Positions 39,195 through 46,971 of a stretch of 64,000 nucleotides of DNA are shown piece by piece (positions within the stretch are counted from its first letter, which is position 1; each line of letters opens with the position of its first letter). A program made the translations under genes and the position numbers. The stretch covers positions 1 to 64,000 of the forward strand of contig NZ_BBWR01000007.1 in assembly GCF_001463905.1 (NCBI RefSeq). Reading direction: 5' to 3'. The DNA comes from Aureimonas frigidaquae (GTDB taxonomy: Bacteria > Pseudomonadota > Alphaproteobacteria > Rhizobiales > Rhizobiaceae). The notes beneath the pieces were generated by a model. That model had not been told where the DNA came from. It saw nothing but the letters and a program-made list of their open reading frames with translations, and ran no database searches.

Positions 39195-39764
39195 TCAGGC
39201 GGCGCGGGTCTGCGGGGCGGCGCGTCGGCGGCCCGTGCCGCGGATCGTGCCTTGAGCCCCATCGAGCGCGCCGGGCTTGAGTTCCAGCGCCAGAAGGCGG
39301 TGCTTTTCGAAGGGGCCGGGCATGGCAAGGGCGCCGGTGCGGCCCGCATGGAACCCGAAGCGCTCGTAATAGGGCGCATCCCCGACCAGCAGGATCGCGC
39401 CGTGATGGCGCTGTGCGGAAAGGGCGATCGCCTGGCGCATCAGCGCGGAGCCGAGACCGAGGCCCGCATGCGTGGGCAATACCGCCAGGGGGCCGAGCAG
39501 CAGCGCCTCGCGCCCGCCGGCATCGACGTGCCAGAGCCGGACCGTGCCCACCAGGTGTCCGTCCTGATCCACGGCCACGAGCGACAGGCCCTCCGCCGGG
39601 TTGCGGCCGCGGCGGATGGCTTCCGATGCCTTGCGCGTGCGGCCCGGGCCCATGGCAAGATCCAGGAGCGCCTCACGCGCGGCAACATCCTCGAGCTGTT
39701 CGGCGCGCAGGTCGAAGGCGGCGGGCTCGAGATCGGACAGTTCGGAACGAACGGCAATGGACAT
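39195..39764 (-). CDS. GNAT-family N-acetyltransferase
   Basis: Protein of 189 residues. ATG 39764 gives MSIAVRSELSDLEPAAFDLR and is preceded by AAAGGTCC; an ATG at 39830 would add 22 residues without support. The acetyl-CoA site is visible as LGPLAVLPTHAGLGLGSALM (the Q/R-x-x-G-x-G/A loop, here HAGLGLG), followed by LVGDAPYYERFGF, as in the YhbS-type subgroup, where the last motif is typical. The C-terminal 30 residues are basic and variable. The substrate is unknown. Confidence 0.82.
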   Translation of the reverse strand: MSIAVRSELSDLEPAAFDLRAEQLEDVAAREALLDLAMGPGRTRKASEAIRRGRNPAEGLSLVAVDQDGHLVGTVRLWHVDAGGREALLLGPLAVLPTHAGLGLGSALMRQAIALSAQRHHGAILLVGDAPYYERFGFHAGRTGALAMPGPFEKHRLLALELKPGALDGAQGTIRGTGRRRAAPQTRAA

Positions 39765-39881
39765 GGCAGGACCTTTCCGACGCATCGCGTCCGCCTGTGT
39801 AAGGCGCGCGAAGCCGAAGACGCGCACCAACTGCCGGAGCTATGCGCGCCGGCAACGTGCTGCGGTGAAAGATGAAAGTGG

Positions 39882-39899
39882 GGCGGGCGCGGGCCCGCC
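39882..39899 (-). terminator. Hairpin downstream of the decarboxylase gene
   Basis: On the minus strand, GGCGGGC/GCCCGCC (39882-39888 with 39893-39899, 4-base loop) follows the decarboxylase stop by four bases; ACTTTCATCTTTC follows. A weak U-rich tail makes intrinsic termination plausible. Confidence 0.4.
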
Positions 39900-39903
39900 G
39901 CCG

Positions 39904-41037
39904 TCAGATGATGTAGGCGCGCAGCGGCTCGAAGCCGTTGAAGGCGACCGAGGCGTAGGTCGTCGTGTAGGCGCCCGTTCCCTCGATCAGGACCTCGTCA
40001 CCGACCGTCAGCGTGATCGGCAGCGGGTAGGGGACCTTCTCGTACATGACGTCGGCGCTGTCGCAGGTCGGCCCGGCCAGCACGCAGGGCTCCTTGCGGT
40101 CGCCGTCACGCGCGGTCACGATGGGATAGCGGATGGCCTCGTCCATCGTCTCGGCGAGGCCGCCGAACTTGCCGATGTCCAGGAAGACCCAGCGGTTTTC
40201 GTCCGTGGCGGACTTGCGCGATACCAGGACCACCTCGGCCTTGATGACGCCCGCATCGCCGACCATGCCGCGGCCCGGCTCGATGATCGTTTCGGGCAGG
40301 CGGTTGCCGAAATGCCGGCGCAGCGCCGCAAAGATGGCCTGGCCATAGGCCTTGGCCGTCGGCACGTCCTTCAGGTAGCGGGTCGGGAAGCCGCCGCCCA
40401 TGTTGACGAGCGTCAGCACGATGCCACGCTCGGCCAGCGTGCGGAACACATGGGCCGCATCGGCGAGGGCGCCGTCCCAGGCATTGGTATCGGTCTGCTG
40501 CGAGCCGACATGGAAGGATACGCCGGTGGCGACCAGTCCGAGCCGATGGGCCGCCTCCAGAACGTCGATCGCCATGGCGGGAACGCAGCCGAACTTGCGC
40601 GACAGCGGCCATTCGGCGCCGGCGCCATCCGTCAGGACACGGCAGAACACCCGGGCGCCTGGTGCGGCGCGCGCGATCTTTTCCACCTCTTCCACGCAAT
40701 CCACGGCAAAGAGCGACACGCCGAGCGTATGGGCGGCGGCGATGTCACGCTCCTTCTTGATGGTGTTGCCATAGGAGACGCGGTCGGCCGAGGCGCCGGC
40801 ATTCAGCGCCATCTCGATTTCGGCCACGGAGGCGCAATCGAAATTGGAGCCGAGCGAGGCCAGGAGACGCAGGATTTCCGGCGCCGGATTGGCCTTGACC
40901 GCGTAGAAAATGGCCGAATCCGGCAGGGCCTTGCGGAAGCCGTCGAAATTGTCGCGTACGACGTCCAGGTCCACGATCAGGCAGGGACCGTTGGGACGTC
41001 GGGTGGCGAGGAAGTCGGTGATACGCTGCGTTGCCAT
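39904..41037 (-). CDS. Ornithine/lysine decarboxylase, fold III (alanine-racemase-like)
   Basis: PLP-dependent decarboxylase of 377 residues making putrescine from ornithine (or cadaverine from lysine). PLP-Lys in FYAVKANPAPEIL (about 43-55), FDCASVAEIEMAL, HVGSQQTDTNAW, EPGRGMVGDAG phosphate loop (about 255-265), and the C-terminal catalytic block AGPTCDSADVMYEKV with Cys-Asp-Ser (about 328-330), followed by GDEVLIEGTGAYTTTYA. Size and fold are eukaryote-type, as usual in rhizobia. ATG 41037 is chosen with GGGAGAGC upstream; the ATG at 41079 adds 14 residues from the leader. The approximately 400-base leader at 41038-41443 is described separately. Confidence 0.93.
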   Translation of the reverse strand: MATQRITDFLATRRPNGPCLIVDLDVVRDNFDGFRKALPDSAIFYAVKANPAPEILRLLASLGSNFDCASVAEIEMALNAGASADRVSYGNTIKKERDIAAAHTLGVSLFAVDCVEEVEKIARAAPGARVFCRVLTDGAGAEWPLSRKFGCVPAMAIDVLEAAHRLGLVATGVSFHVGSQQTDTNAWDGALADAAHVFRTLAERGIVLTLVNMGGGFPTRYLKDVPTAKAYGQAIFAALRRHFGNRLPETIIEPGRGMVGDAGVIKAEVVLVSRKSATDENRWVFLDIGKFGGLAETMDEAIRYPIVTARDGDRKEPCVLAGPTCDSADVMYEKVPYPLPITLTVGDEVLIEGTGAYTTTYASVAFNGFEPLRAYII

Positions 41038-41443
41038 AGGAAGCTCTCCCAAGAACCGAAAGGTTGAATAGGAGCGCACGCGAGCAAAACGGATGAACAG
41101 CCTGTGGAGACCCTGTTCGACCGGTTCGCCGCGAAACGCGACATGTGCTTCGACGCGATTTCGTACGCCATGCGAGCATGGTTGAGGACGATCGACGCCG
41201 AGTTGTCTGCCATGGCTTGGAGGGAGCGAACCCGCCGCACTTCAGGCAATGATGGTGTGCCTCTTCAGTAATCCCGGTGGTGGAGACCGGGAGAGACCAG
41301 AAAGGCCCGAACCGTCGTTGCTTCAAGGCGTCCACGATTTCACCAGCAGCGAAACCGACTGGAGATCATCTCTCCAGGTACCGTCCCGGCTACCCTCGCA
41401 TTTGAGGACCGGGGGACGCCCACAGGCACGTGCGACATAGGGC
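41038..41443 (-). ncRNA. Long structured leader, candidate speF RNA motif
   Basis: The decarboxylase start is preceded by about 400 bases without a credible gene. A promoter-like pair sits at its far end on the minus strand: TTGTGT (41473-41478) and TATATC (41450-41455), 17 bases apart, placing transcription start near 41443. Several clean hairpins are visible: CTGGAGA/TCTCCAG (41359-41365 with 41371-41377), CCCGGT/ACCGGG (41273-41278 with 41286-41291) and AGGCA/TGCCT (41244-41248 with 41258-41262). Rfam describes a speF leader motif upstream of ornithine decarboxylase genes in alphaproteobacteria, and position and length suit it. I have not matched its consensus. A minus-strand frame of 90 residues overlaps the leader; whether it is translated is unknown. 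Confidence 0.55.
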
Positions 41444-41588
41444 AAGGCGGATATATGAAAGCACGCCGTCATACACAACAGGAAAAATCCGCCCGCACCG
41501 ATTTTATCTTGCGCGAGCCTTGCCTGCATGGTTGGAGCACCGGGTCAGAAGGCTTTCGCAACGGTTCCGGCCGTGCAGGGGGGAACGT
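41444..41588. promoter_or_regulatory. Divergent promoter region, decarboxylase leader and LysR
   Basis: It contains the minus-strand promoter pair noted for the decarboxylase (41450-41478) and, on the plus strand, the approach to the LysR gene with AGGGGGG at 41577-41583 as ribosome binding site. No plus-strand promoter is obvious. A LysR operator (T-N11-A) was not recognised with confidence. Confidence 0.4.
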
Positions 41589-42509
41589 TTGGATACGCTG
41601 ACACGGATGCGCGCCTTCATCGCCGTGGTCGAGAATGGCGGCTTTTCGGCAGCCTCGCGCAAGACGGGCCGCTCCAAGGCGCTCCTGTCGAAATACGTGC
41701 GCGAGCTGGAAGACGAGCTCGGCGTTCTCCTGATCAACCGCACCACGCGGCAGATTGCGCTGACCGCCGCCGGAGAGATGTATCTGGCCCGCGCCTCGAC
41801 GCTCCTGGCCGATCTCGACGCGCTTAGCGAGGAAGCCCGCGCCACCACGGGGCAGGCGCGCGGAACGCTGCGCATCAGCGCCGCGCGGACCTTCGGCGAT
41901 GCCGAGTTTGGCCTGTCGCTGGTCGCCTTTGCCAAGGAACACCCGGAGATCCGGCTGGACGTCCATCTGGACGACAATTTCGTCAACCTGGTCGAGGAAG
42001 GCTTCGATGTCGCCATCCGCATGACGCGGCTCGACGATTCGGCCCTGATCGCCCGCCGGCTGACGGAGCTCGAATTCGTCGTCTGCGCCACGCCCGAACT
42101 GGTGGCACGCTATGGCATGCCGAAACATCCGCAGGACCTGACCGGCTGGCCGGCCGTGATCGATACGAACGGGCGCACGCTCTACAACTGGATCTTCCGC
42201 GATCCGGTGTCCGGCCAGGCTCTGCCAGTGAACGTGTCCGGGCAGTTCACTGCCAATTCGCCCGTCACGGTGCGCGCCGCCATGCTGGCGGGGCTCGGGG
42301 CGGCGCTCGGCCCCGAATTCATCGTGCGGGAGGATATCCGCGCCGGCCGGCTGGTCCGCATGCTGGACGACTACATGCCCGACGGGGCCGGGATCTACGC
42401 GGTCTTTCCGCACCGCCGGCATCTGCCGGCCCGCACACGCCTTTTCGTTGACTTTCTGGCAACCTGGTTCCGTCAGAATTGCGCCCTGAAACGGGGCGAG
42501 CAGGCGTGA
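41589..42509 (+). CDS. LysR-family transcriptional regulator
   Basis: Protein of 306 residues. The start is the TTG at 41589, six bases after AGGGGGG; it gives the standard N-terminus M-DTLTRMRAFIAVVENGGF. The next ATG (41607) would cut the first helix of the winged helix-turn-helix (residues 1-60; SAASRKTGRSKALLSKYVRELED). The effector domain spans about 90-295 (LRISAARTFGDAEFGLSLV; FVVCATPELVARYGMPKHPQDLTGWP). It belongs to the CrgA/DsdC-like subgroup. It is divergent from the decarboxylase operon; whether it controls it is an open guess. Confidence 0.88.
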   Translation: MDTLTRMRAFIAVVENGGFSAASRKTGRSKALLSKYVRELEDELGVLLINRTTRQIALTAAGEMYLARASTLLADLDALSEEARATTGQARGTLRISAARTFGDAEFGLSLVAFAKEHPEIRLDVHLDDNFVNLVEEGFDVAIRMTRLDDSALIARRLTELEFVVCATPELVARYGMPKHPQDLTGWPAVIDTNGRTLYNWIFRDPVSGQALPVNVSGQFTANSPVTVRAAMLAGLGAALGPEFIVREDIRAGRLVRMLDDYMPDGAGIYAVFPHRRHLPARTRLFVDFLATWFRQNCALKRGEQA

Positions 42510-42551
42510 AGCTTTCCGACCCCATGGCAACATGCGGGGCGGGATCGGCCG

Positions 42552-43055
42552 ATGCGGCGTCTTCTTCTGGCGATACTCAGTCTGGCGCTGTTTCCCGTGG
42601 GGCTGGCCACCGCAGCCCCCGATCATCGGGCGATCCGCTTCGACGATCCGTATGAGCCCGGCACGATCGTGGTGAAGACGGCGCAGCGCAAACTCTATCT
42701 CGTCACCGGCCAGGACGAGGCGCTCGTCTACGACATCGCCGTCGGCAAGCCGAGCGAGCAGTGGTTCGGGCGCAGCTATGTTTCGCGCAAGCGCATGAAC
42801 CCGACCTGGACGCCCACCCCCGACATGCGCGCCCGCAACCCCGCGCTCCCCGCATCCGTCGGGCCCGGGCCCAAGAACCCGCTCGGCACGCGGGCGCTCA
42901 ATCTCGGCTGGGGCTATTACCGCATCCATGGCACGAACGCCCCCAACTCCATCGGTGGCGCGGCGTCGGCCGGCTGCTTCCGCATGCGCAACGAGGATGT
43001 GGCGGATCTGTTCGAGCGGGTGCATGTCGGCGCCGAGGTCGTCGTTCTGAAGTAA
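42552..43055 (+). CDS. L,D-transpeptidase (YkuD domain)
   Basis: Secreted protein of 167 residues. Signal peptide at residues 1-22 (LLLAILSLALFPVGLATAAP). YkuD core: IVVKTAQRKLYLVTGQDEA (about 38-56), GRSYVSRKRMNPTWTPTPDM, then the catalytic block HGTNAPNSIGGAASAGCFRMRN (about 126-147) with His and nucleophile Cys. The family forms 3-3 cross-links in peptidoglycan or anchors proteins to it. ATG 42552 is 42 bases after the LysR stop. Confidence 0.9.
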   Translation: MRRLLLAILSLALFPVGLATAAPDHRAIRFDDPYEPGTIVVKTAQRKLYLVTGQDEALVYDIAVGKPSEQWFGRSYVSRKRMNPTWTPTPDMRARNPALPASVGPGPKNPLGTRALNLGWGYYRIHGTNAPNSIGGAASAGCFRMRNEDVADLFERVHVGAEVVVLK

Positions 43056-43154
43056 CCACACGCGCGCGTTTCGCCTGAACGCACGGGGTCATTTCCGCAA
43101 ATTCGCCATTCTCGTGTCTCAGGCCGTGCCATGGCGACCAAGCGAGGGCTTCCC

Positions 43155-43817
43155 ATGCGCAGAGGCCTGACGGCAGGCATAGTCATACTGGCATCTGTCC
43201 TGGCGCAGCGCGCAGAGGCGCATCCCCATGTCTTCGTCGATGCGAAGATGGAGATCGTCGGCGGCGGCGCGGGGACGCAGCTGAAGGCCATCCGCAACAT
43301 CTGGCGGATGGACGAGCTCTTTTCCTCCAGCGTCCTGTTCGATTTCGACAAGAACGCCAATGGCGTGCTGGATCCAGAGGAACTGGCGAAAGTCGGCGAA
43401 ACGGTCCGCCAGTCCATTGGCGAATGGGATTACTATACGCTCATCACCATATCGGGCCGCCCCGTCCGCATGACCCCGCCCGACAGGATCCGCGCCCTGT
43501 ACCAGAAGGACCAGCTCCTCCTGTTTTTCGAGATGAAGCCGGCCGAACCGGTCGATCTGGCGAAGGAGGCCGTGACCTTCTCCACCTTCGACGACAGTTT
43601 CTTCGTGGCCTTCGACTATGCCGACGAAACGGACTTCGCCCTTCTGGACCTGCCGCAAAGCTGCAGCCGTGCCTTCACCGTGCCGGACCCGGACGAGGCC
43701 GCCACCAACTGGATGGCGCAGATTTCCATGTTACGGCCGGACCAGAAGGTGCCTGATGACGGCATTGACTATTCCAAGGCCCTGGCGACCCATGTGGATG
43801 TGACATGCCGTCCTTGA
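43155..43817 (+). CDS. DUF1007 periplasmic protein with EF-hand-like loop
   Basis: Protein of about 220 residues, signal peptide MRRGLTAGIVILASVLAQRA with cleavage near AEA, then HPHVFVDAKMEIV, the invariant start of DUF1007 mature proteins. An EF-hand-like segment DFDKNANGVLDPEE lies at about residues 61-74. Four cysteines are absent except QSCSRAF and CRP near the end. DUF1007 proteins are typically encoded beside nickel/cobalt exporters, as here: the next gene starts 12 bases before this one ends. ATG 43155 with GCGAGGG upstream is preferred to the ATG at 43131. Confidence 0.82.
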   Translation: MRRGLTAGIVILASVLAQRAEAHPHVFVDAKMEIVGGGAGTQLKAIRNIWRMDELFSSSVLFDFDKNANGVLDPEELAKVGETVRQSIGEWDYYTLITISGRPVRMTPPDRIRALYQKDQLLLFFEMKPAEPVDLAKEAVTFSTFDDSFFVAFDYADETDFALLDLPQSCSRAFTVPDPDEAATNWMAQISMLRPDQKVPDDGIDYSKALATHVDVTCRP

Positions 43818-44854
43818 GCCCTATGGCGCGGTCTGCCGCTTGTGTCGCCTTCATTTTGGCTCTGGCGGGCGCGGCACAGGCGCAGTCCTCGCTCGGCATC
43901 GGAACCGCAGAGGTGACGATGCAGCCAGGCAGTGGCCCGCTCGCGGGTCTGTTCCTGTGGATTGCAGGCGTGCAGCGGGAGTTCTTCACCGCCCTGCGCC
44001 ACGCGCTCATCGACATGCGCAGCGGCGGTGGCGGGTTCGGTTTCCTGGTCGGCCTGTCCTTTGTCTACGGGGTGTTTCACGCCGCCGGCCCAGGCCATGG
44101 CAAGGCGGTCGTGTCCTCCTACATCCTGGCCAACAAGGTCCAGTTGCGGCGTGGCATCGCCCTGTCGTTTCTTGCGGCGGGGTTCCAGGCAGCCAGCGCG
44201 TTGCTGCTGGTCGGCGCCGGATGGTACCTCCTGCGTGGCACCGCAATCAGCATGACGCGCGTCGGCTCGATCATGGAGCTGGCATCCTATGCGCTGATTG
44301 CCGCCTTCGGGGCCTGGCTCCTGGTGCGCAAGCTCGTTGCCCTGGGCCGCACGCTGCGCCTGCCGGAACGCTCCGGGCAACTTGCCTTCGCCCCCGCCGG
44401 GCGCTTTTCGAGCAGCCCCGCTGCCACTGGCGCATCCGGCTTCCGCGCCGAGGGGCTGCCCGACGGTGCCTGTACCGAAGACGAAGCGGCCTGCGACTGC
44501 GGCCGCGCGCATATGCCCGACCCGGCCCGGTTGAGCGCCCCGCAACTGGGCATCGGAGCGGCGGTCGCCACCGCGCTGGCGATCGGGCTGCGGCCCTGCG
44601 CCGGGGCCATCGTCGTCCTGACCTTCTCTTTCGTGAACGGGCTGTGGCTGGCGGGCGGCTTGTCCGTCCTCGCCATGGCCTTCGGCACGGCGATCACCAT
44701 ATCGGTTCTGGCGGCGCTGTCGGTCTATGCCAAGGGCTTCGCCATGCGCTTTTCCGGCCGCTCGGCTTTCGTCGGGCAGCTTCTGGAGGTTGCCGGTGCG
44801 CTCCTGTTCCTCCTGTTCGGGCTTCTCTTACTCGGCGGCGCACTCCAGGCGTGA
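43805..44854 (+). CDS. Nickel/cobalt transporter (NicO/RcnA-type)
   Basis: Inner-membrane protein of 349 residues. A signal-like N-terminus (to about residue 27) precedes the hydrophobic domain. HAAGPGHGKAV (about 96-106), a His-rich helix motif, and GLRPCAGAIVVLTF (about 260-273) are the NicO-family metal-site signatures. The connecting loop (about 190-245) carries Cys/Asp/Glu (TEDEAACDCGRAHM), probable soft-metal ligands. It exports or imports Ni2+/Co2+. It starts inside the DUF1007 gene, so the two are translated together. Its last 27 bases overlap the stop-side of the convergent hydrolase gene. Confidence 0.85.
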   Translation: MPSLSPMARSAACVAFILALAGAAQAQSSLGIGTAEVTMQPGSGPLAGLFLWIAGVQREFFTALRHALIDMRSGGGGFGFLVGLSFVYGVFHAAGPGHGKAVVSSYILANKVQLRRGIALSFLAAGFQAASALLLVGAGWYLLRGTAISMTRVGSIMELASYALIAAFGAWLLVRKLVALGRTLRLPERSGQLAFAPAGRFSSSPAATGASGFRAEGLPDGACTEDEAACDCGRAHMPDPARLSAPQLGIGAAVATALAIGLRPCAGAIVVLTFSFVNGLWLAGGLSVLAMAFGTAITISVLAALSVYAKGFAMRFSGRSAFVGQLLEVAGALLFLLFGLLLLGGALQA

Positions 44855-45607
44855 GGCGCTGTCCATCCGGGCGCGGCAGGCATCTCCGAAGGCCGTGAAG
44901 ATGCTGCGGGACGGCGCGTCGCTTGTCGCCCAATATTCCGGGTGCCACTGGAAACCGAAGGCGAACTGCCGGGCGGCCCGCACGCGGACCGCCTCTATGG
45001 TGCCGTCCGGCGCACGCGCTTCGACCGCAAGCCCGTCGGCCAGCCTATCGATCGCCTGCCGGTGGAGCGAATTGACGCGGATGGCGTCGGTACCGACGAT
45101 GCCGCGCAACTGCCCGTCCGGGACAAGCTCCACCATGTGCCGGAGCGCGAAGCGCGCGGCCTGATCGGGATCGGTCGGCGCGCGGTGGTCCATCCGGCCG
45201 GGCTCGTCCTGCACCTCGGTCGCCAGGCTGCCGCCCAGCGCGACGTTCAACTCCTGATGGCCGCGGCATATGGCAAGGAGCGGCAGGTCCCGCGCGAGCG
45301 CGCCGCAGATCAGGGCGGTGGACAGGCCGTCCCGCGCCGGGTCGAAGGGCTCGTGCCGCGCGCTGGCCGCCACGCCGTAGCGGGCAGGGTGCACGTTGGT
45401 GGCCGACCCCGTCGTCATGACCCCATCGACACGGTCGAGCACGTCGGACGGGTCGAGCAGCGCGTCCAGCGCCGGCACGATCAGCGGAACCACGCCGGCG
45501 ACGGCACTGGCCGCTTTGAGGTAGGTGTCGGGCGTCGCATGCCAGTGGTAGTTCTCGAAAACCCTGATATCGGCGGGAACGGCGATGAGCGGGCGGCGGG
45601 ATGGCAT
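44828..45607 (-). CDS. Class I glutamine amidotransferase-like hydrolase (peptidase C26, PuuD-like)
   Basis: Protein of 259 residues. Nucleophile in LLAICRGHQELNVALGG (Cys about residue 112), catalytic His-Glu in FGFQWHPEYWATS (about 215). An N-terminal metal/ligand-rich stretch PADIRVFENYHWHATPDTYLKA fits gamma-glutamyl-gamma-aminobutyrate hydrolase (PuuD). In putrescine catabolism PuuD releases GABA; here the window also holds a putrescine-forming decarboxylase, but no other puu genes. The 3' end overlaps the NicO gene by 27 bases, both coding. Confidence 0.82.
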   Translation of the reverse strand: MPSRRPLIAVPADIRVFENYHWHATPDTYLKAASAVAGVVPLIVPALDALLDPSDVLDRVDGVMTTGSATNVHPARYGVAASARHEPFDPARDGLSTALICGALARDLPLLAICRGHQELNVALGGSLATEVQDEPGRMDHRAPTDPDQAARFALRHMVELVPDGQLRGIVGTDAIRVNSLHRQAIDRLADGLAVEARAPDGTIEAVRVRAARQFAFGFQWHPEYWATSDAPSRSIFTAFGDACRARMDSASRLECAAE

Positions 45608-45730
45608 GGTGGGCTTTTCCGGTCAGGCTGTGAGGATGCGAGGCAGGATAGACGAAACATGATCCTGGCGGGAAGGGTCAGCGGCATGGCGGCTTTGCCG
45701 CGCCCCACCTTCCGCGCTATGGGAGCGGCG

Positions 45731-46261
45731 ATGAGCATGGATGTTGACGCGCAAGGCGATATCGAGCCGCAGACGGTCCAGTGGCTGCAACGGGCCGCCC
45801 TGTCCTATATCGACCGCTATCCGACCAGCCGGGCCAATCTCGTCCGGGTGCTGCGCCGCAAGCTGCACCGCCGTGGGCTGGACGATGCCGCGCATCGGAT
45901 GCTGGCGGAAAGCCTTGCAGACCGATTGTGCGCGGCCCGCCTGGTCGACGATGCGCAATTTGCCGAGCTGCGCGTGTCCGCCCTGAAGCGGCGTGGCGCC
46001 TCTGCGCTGGCGATCCGCGGCAAGCTGATGGAAAAAGGCGTGGACGACGAGACGGCCGCTGCCGCCATGGAACGCGAAGGGCATGACGAGGCGGCTGCCG
46101 CCCTGCGCTATGCGCGGCGCCGGGGGCTCGGCCCATTCCGCCGGAAGGACCGGCAGGCCCGCCACGATCGTGACATCGCCGCCATGATGCGCGCGGGCTT
46201 TCCCGGCGGGGTTGCGCGCCGCGTCGTGGAAGGGGATGGGGAGCCGGCCGAAGACGCCTGA
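45731..46261 (+). CDS. recX: Regulatory protein RecX
   Basis: RecA modulator of about 176 residues, all-helical with three RecX repeats. Signature blocks: ALSYIDRYPTSRANLVRVLRR (about 20-40), RLVDDAQFAELRVSALKRRG (about 72-90) and RRRGLGPFRRKDRQARHDRD near residue 135. ATG 45731 is chosen because GGGAG lies five bases upstream; other ATGs at 45659 and 45719 are weaker. It is divergent from the hydrolase gene (start 45607). RecX in alphaproteobacteria is often away from recA, as here. Confidence 0.82.
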   Translation: MSMDVDAQGDIEPQTVQWLQRAALSYIDRYPTSRANLVRVLRRKLHRRGLDDAAHRMLAESLADRLCAARLVDDAQFAELRVSALKRRGASALAIRGKLMEKGVDDETAAAAMEREGHDEAAAALRYARRRGLGPFRRKDRQARHDRDIAAMMRAGFPGGVARRVVEGDGEPAEDA

Positions 46262-46341
46262 CTTCGCCCCTGCGTCAATCGGTCCGGAACGGTTGGGCGG
46301 CCGGCGTCATTCCCCTTCCAAATCCACAACAGGTTTGGAGC

Positions 46342-46911
46342 ATGACCATGCCGAACATTCGTCAGGCACGTATCGCAATTCTTGCAACCGATGGTTTCGA
46401 GCAGTCGGAACTGATGGAGCCCTTGACCAAGCTGCGCGAAGCCGGCGCCACCGTCGATGTCGTGTCGCTGGAAGCCGGAGAGATCAAGGGCTGGGACGAG
46501 ACGGACTGGGGAGAGAGCGTTCCGGTGGACAAGACCCTCTCGCAGGTGAGCGTCGACCAGTATGACGCGCTGGTGCTTCCGGGCGGCCAGATCAACCCGG
46601 ATGTCTTGCGCACCAAGCCCGAGGCCGTGCGCTTCGTGCATGATTTCTACAACACCAAGAAGACGCTGGCGGCCATCTGCCATGCGCCCTGGCTCCTGAT
46701 CGAGGCGGGCGTGATTTCCGGACGGGACGTCACCTCCTACGAATCGATCAAGACCGACGTCGTCAATGCCGGCGGCAAATGGCACGACGAATCGGTGGTG
46801 ACGGACCAGGCGCTGATCACCTCCCGCAACCCGGGCGATCTGCCGAACTTCATCGCCAAGATCATCGAGGAGGTCGAGGAAGGCCGCCACGAGAAGCGCG
46901 AAGCGGCCTGA
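46342..46911 (+). CDS. DJ-1/PfpI-family protein (YhbO/YfkM-like)
   Basis: Cytoplasmic protein of 189 residues. The family core is intact: RIAILATDGFEQSELMEPL, ALVLPGGQINPDVLR (about 74-88) and nucleophile elbow AAICHAPWLLIEAG (Cys about residue 112), then SYESIKTDVVNAGG. Members act as glyoxalase III/deglycase or proteases/chaperones in stress. ATG 46342 follows GGAGC. A classical terminator ends the gene at 46935-46967. Confidence 0.88.
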   Translation: MTMPNIRQARIAILATDGFEQSELMEPLTKLREAGATVDVVSLEAGEIKGWDETDWGESVPVDKTLSQVSVDQYDALVLPGGQINPDVLRTKPEAVRFVHDFYNTKKTLAAICHAPWLLIEAGVISGRDVTSYESIKTDVVNAGGKWHDESVVTDQALITSRNPGDLPNFIAKIIEEVEEGRHEKREAA

Positions 46912-46934
46912 TCGGGCTGCAGGACCGACATCGA

Positions 46935-46967
46935 GCGGGAGCGTCCACCGGACGCTCCCGCTTTTTT
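46935..46967 (+). terminator. Strong intrinsic terminator
   Basis: A perfect 12-bp GCGGGAGCGTCC/GGACGCTCCCGC stem (46935-46946 with 46950-46961, ACC loop) is followed by TTTTTT (46962-46967). It terminates the PfpI gene; the convergent Fae-like gene ends at 46972, so the same hairpin could help on the other strand, but lacks a U-run there. Confidence 0.92.
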
Positions 46968-46971
46968 CTCG

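Noticed and set aside
40977-41249. Minus-strand 90-codon frame in the decarboxylase leader.
   Set aside because: Overlaps the decarboxylase start and has no strong ribosome binding site. Kept only as a possibility within the leader finding, not as a gene.
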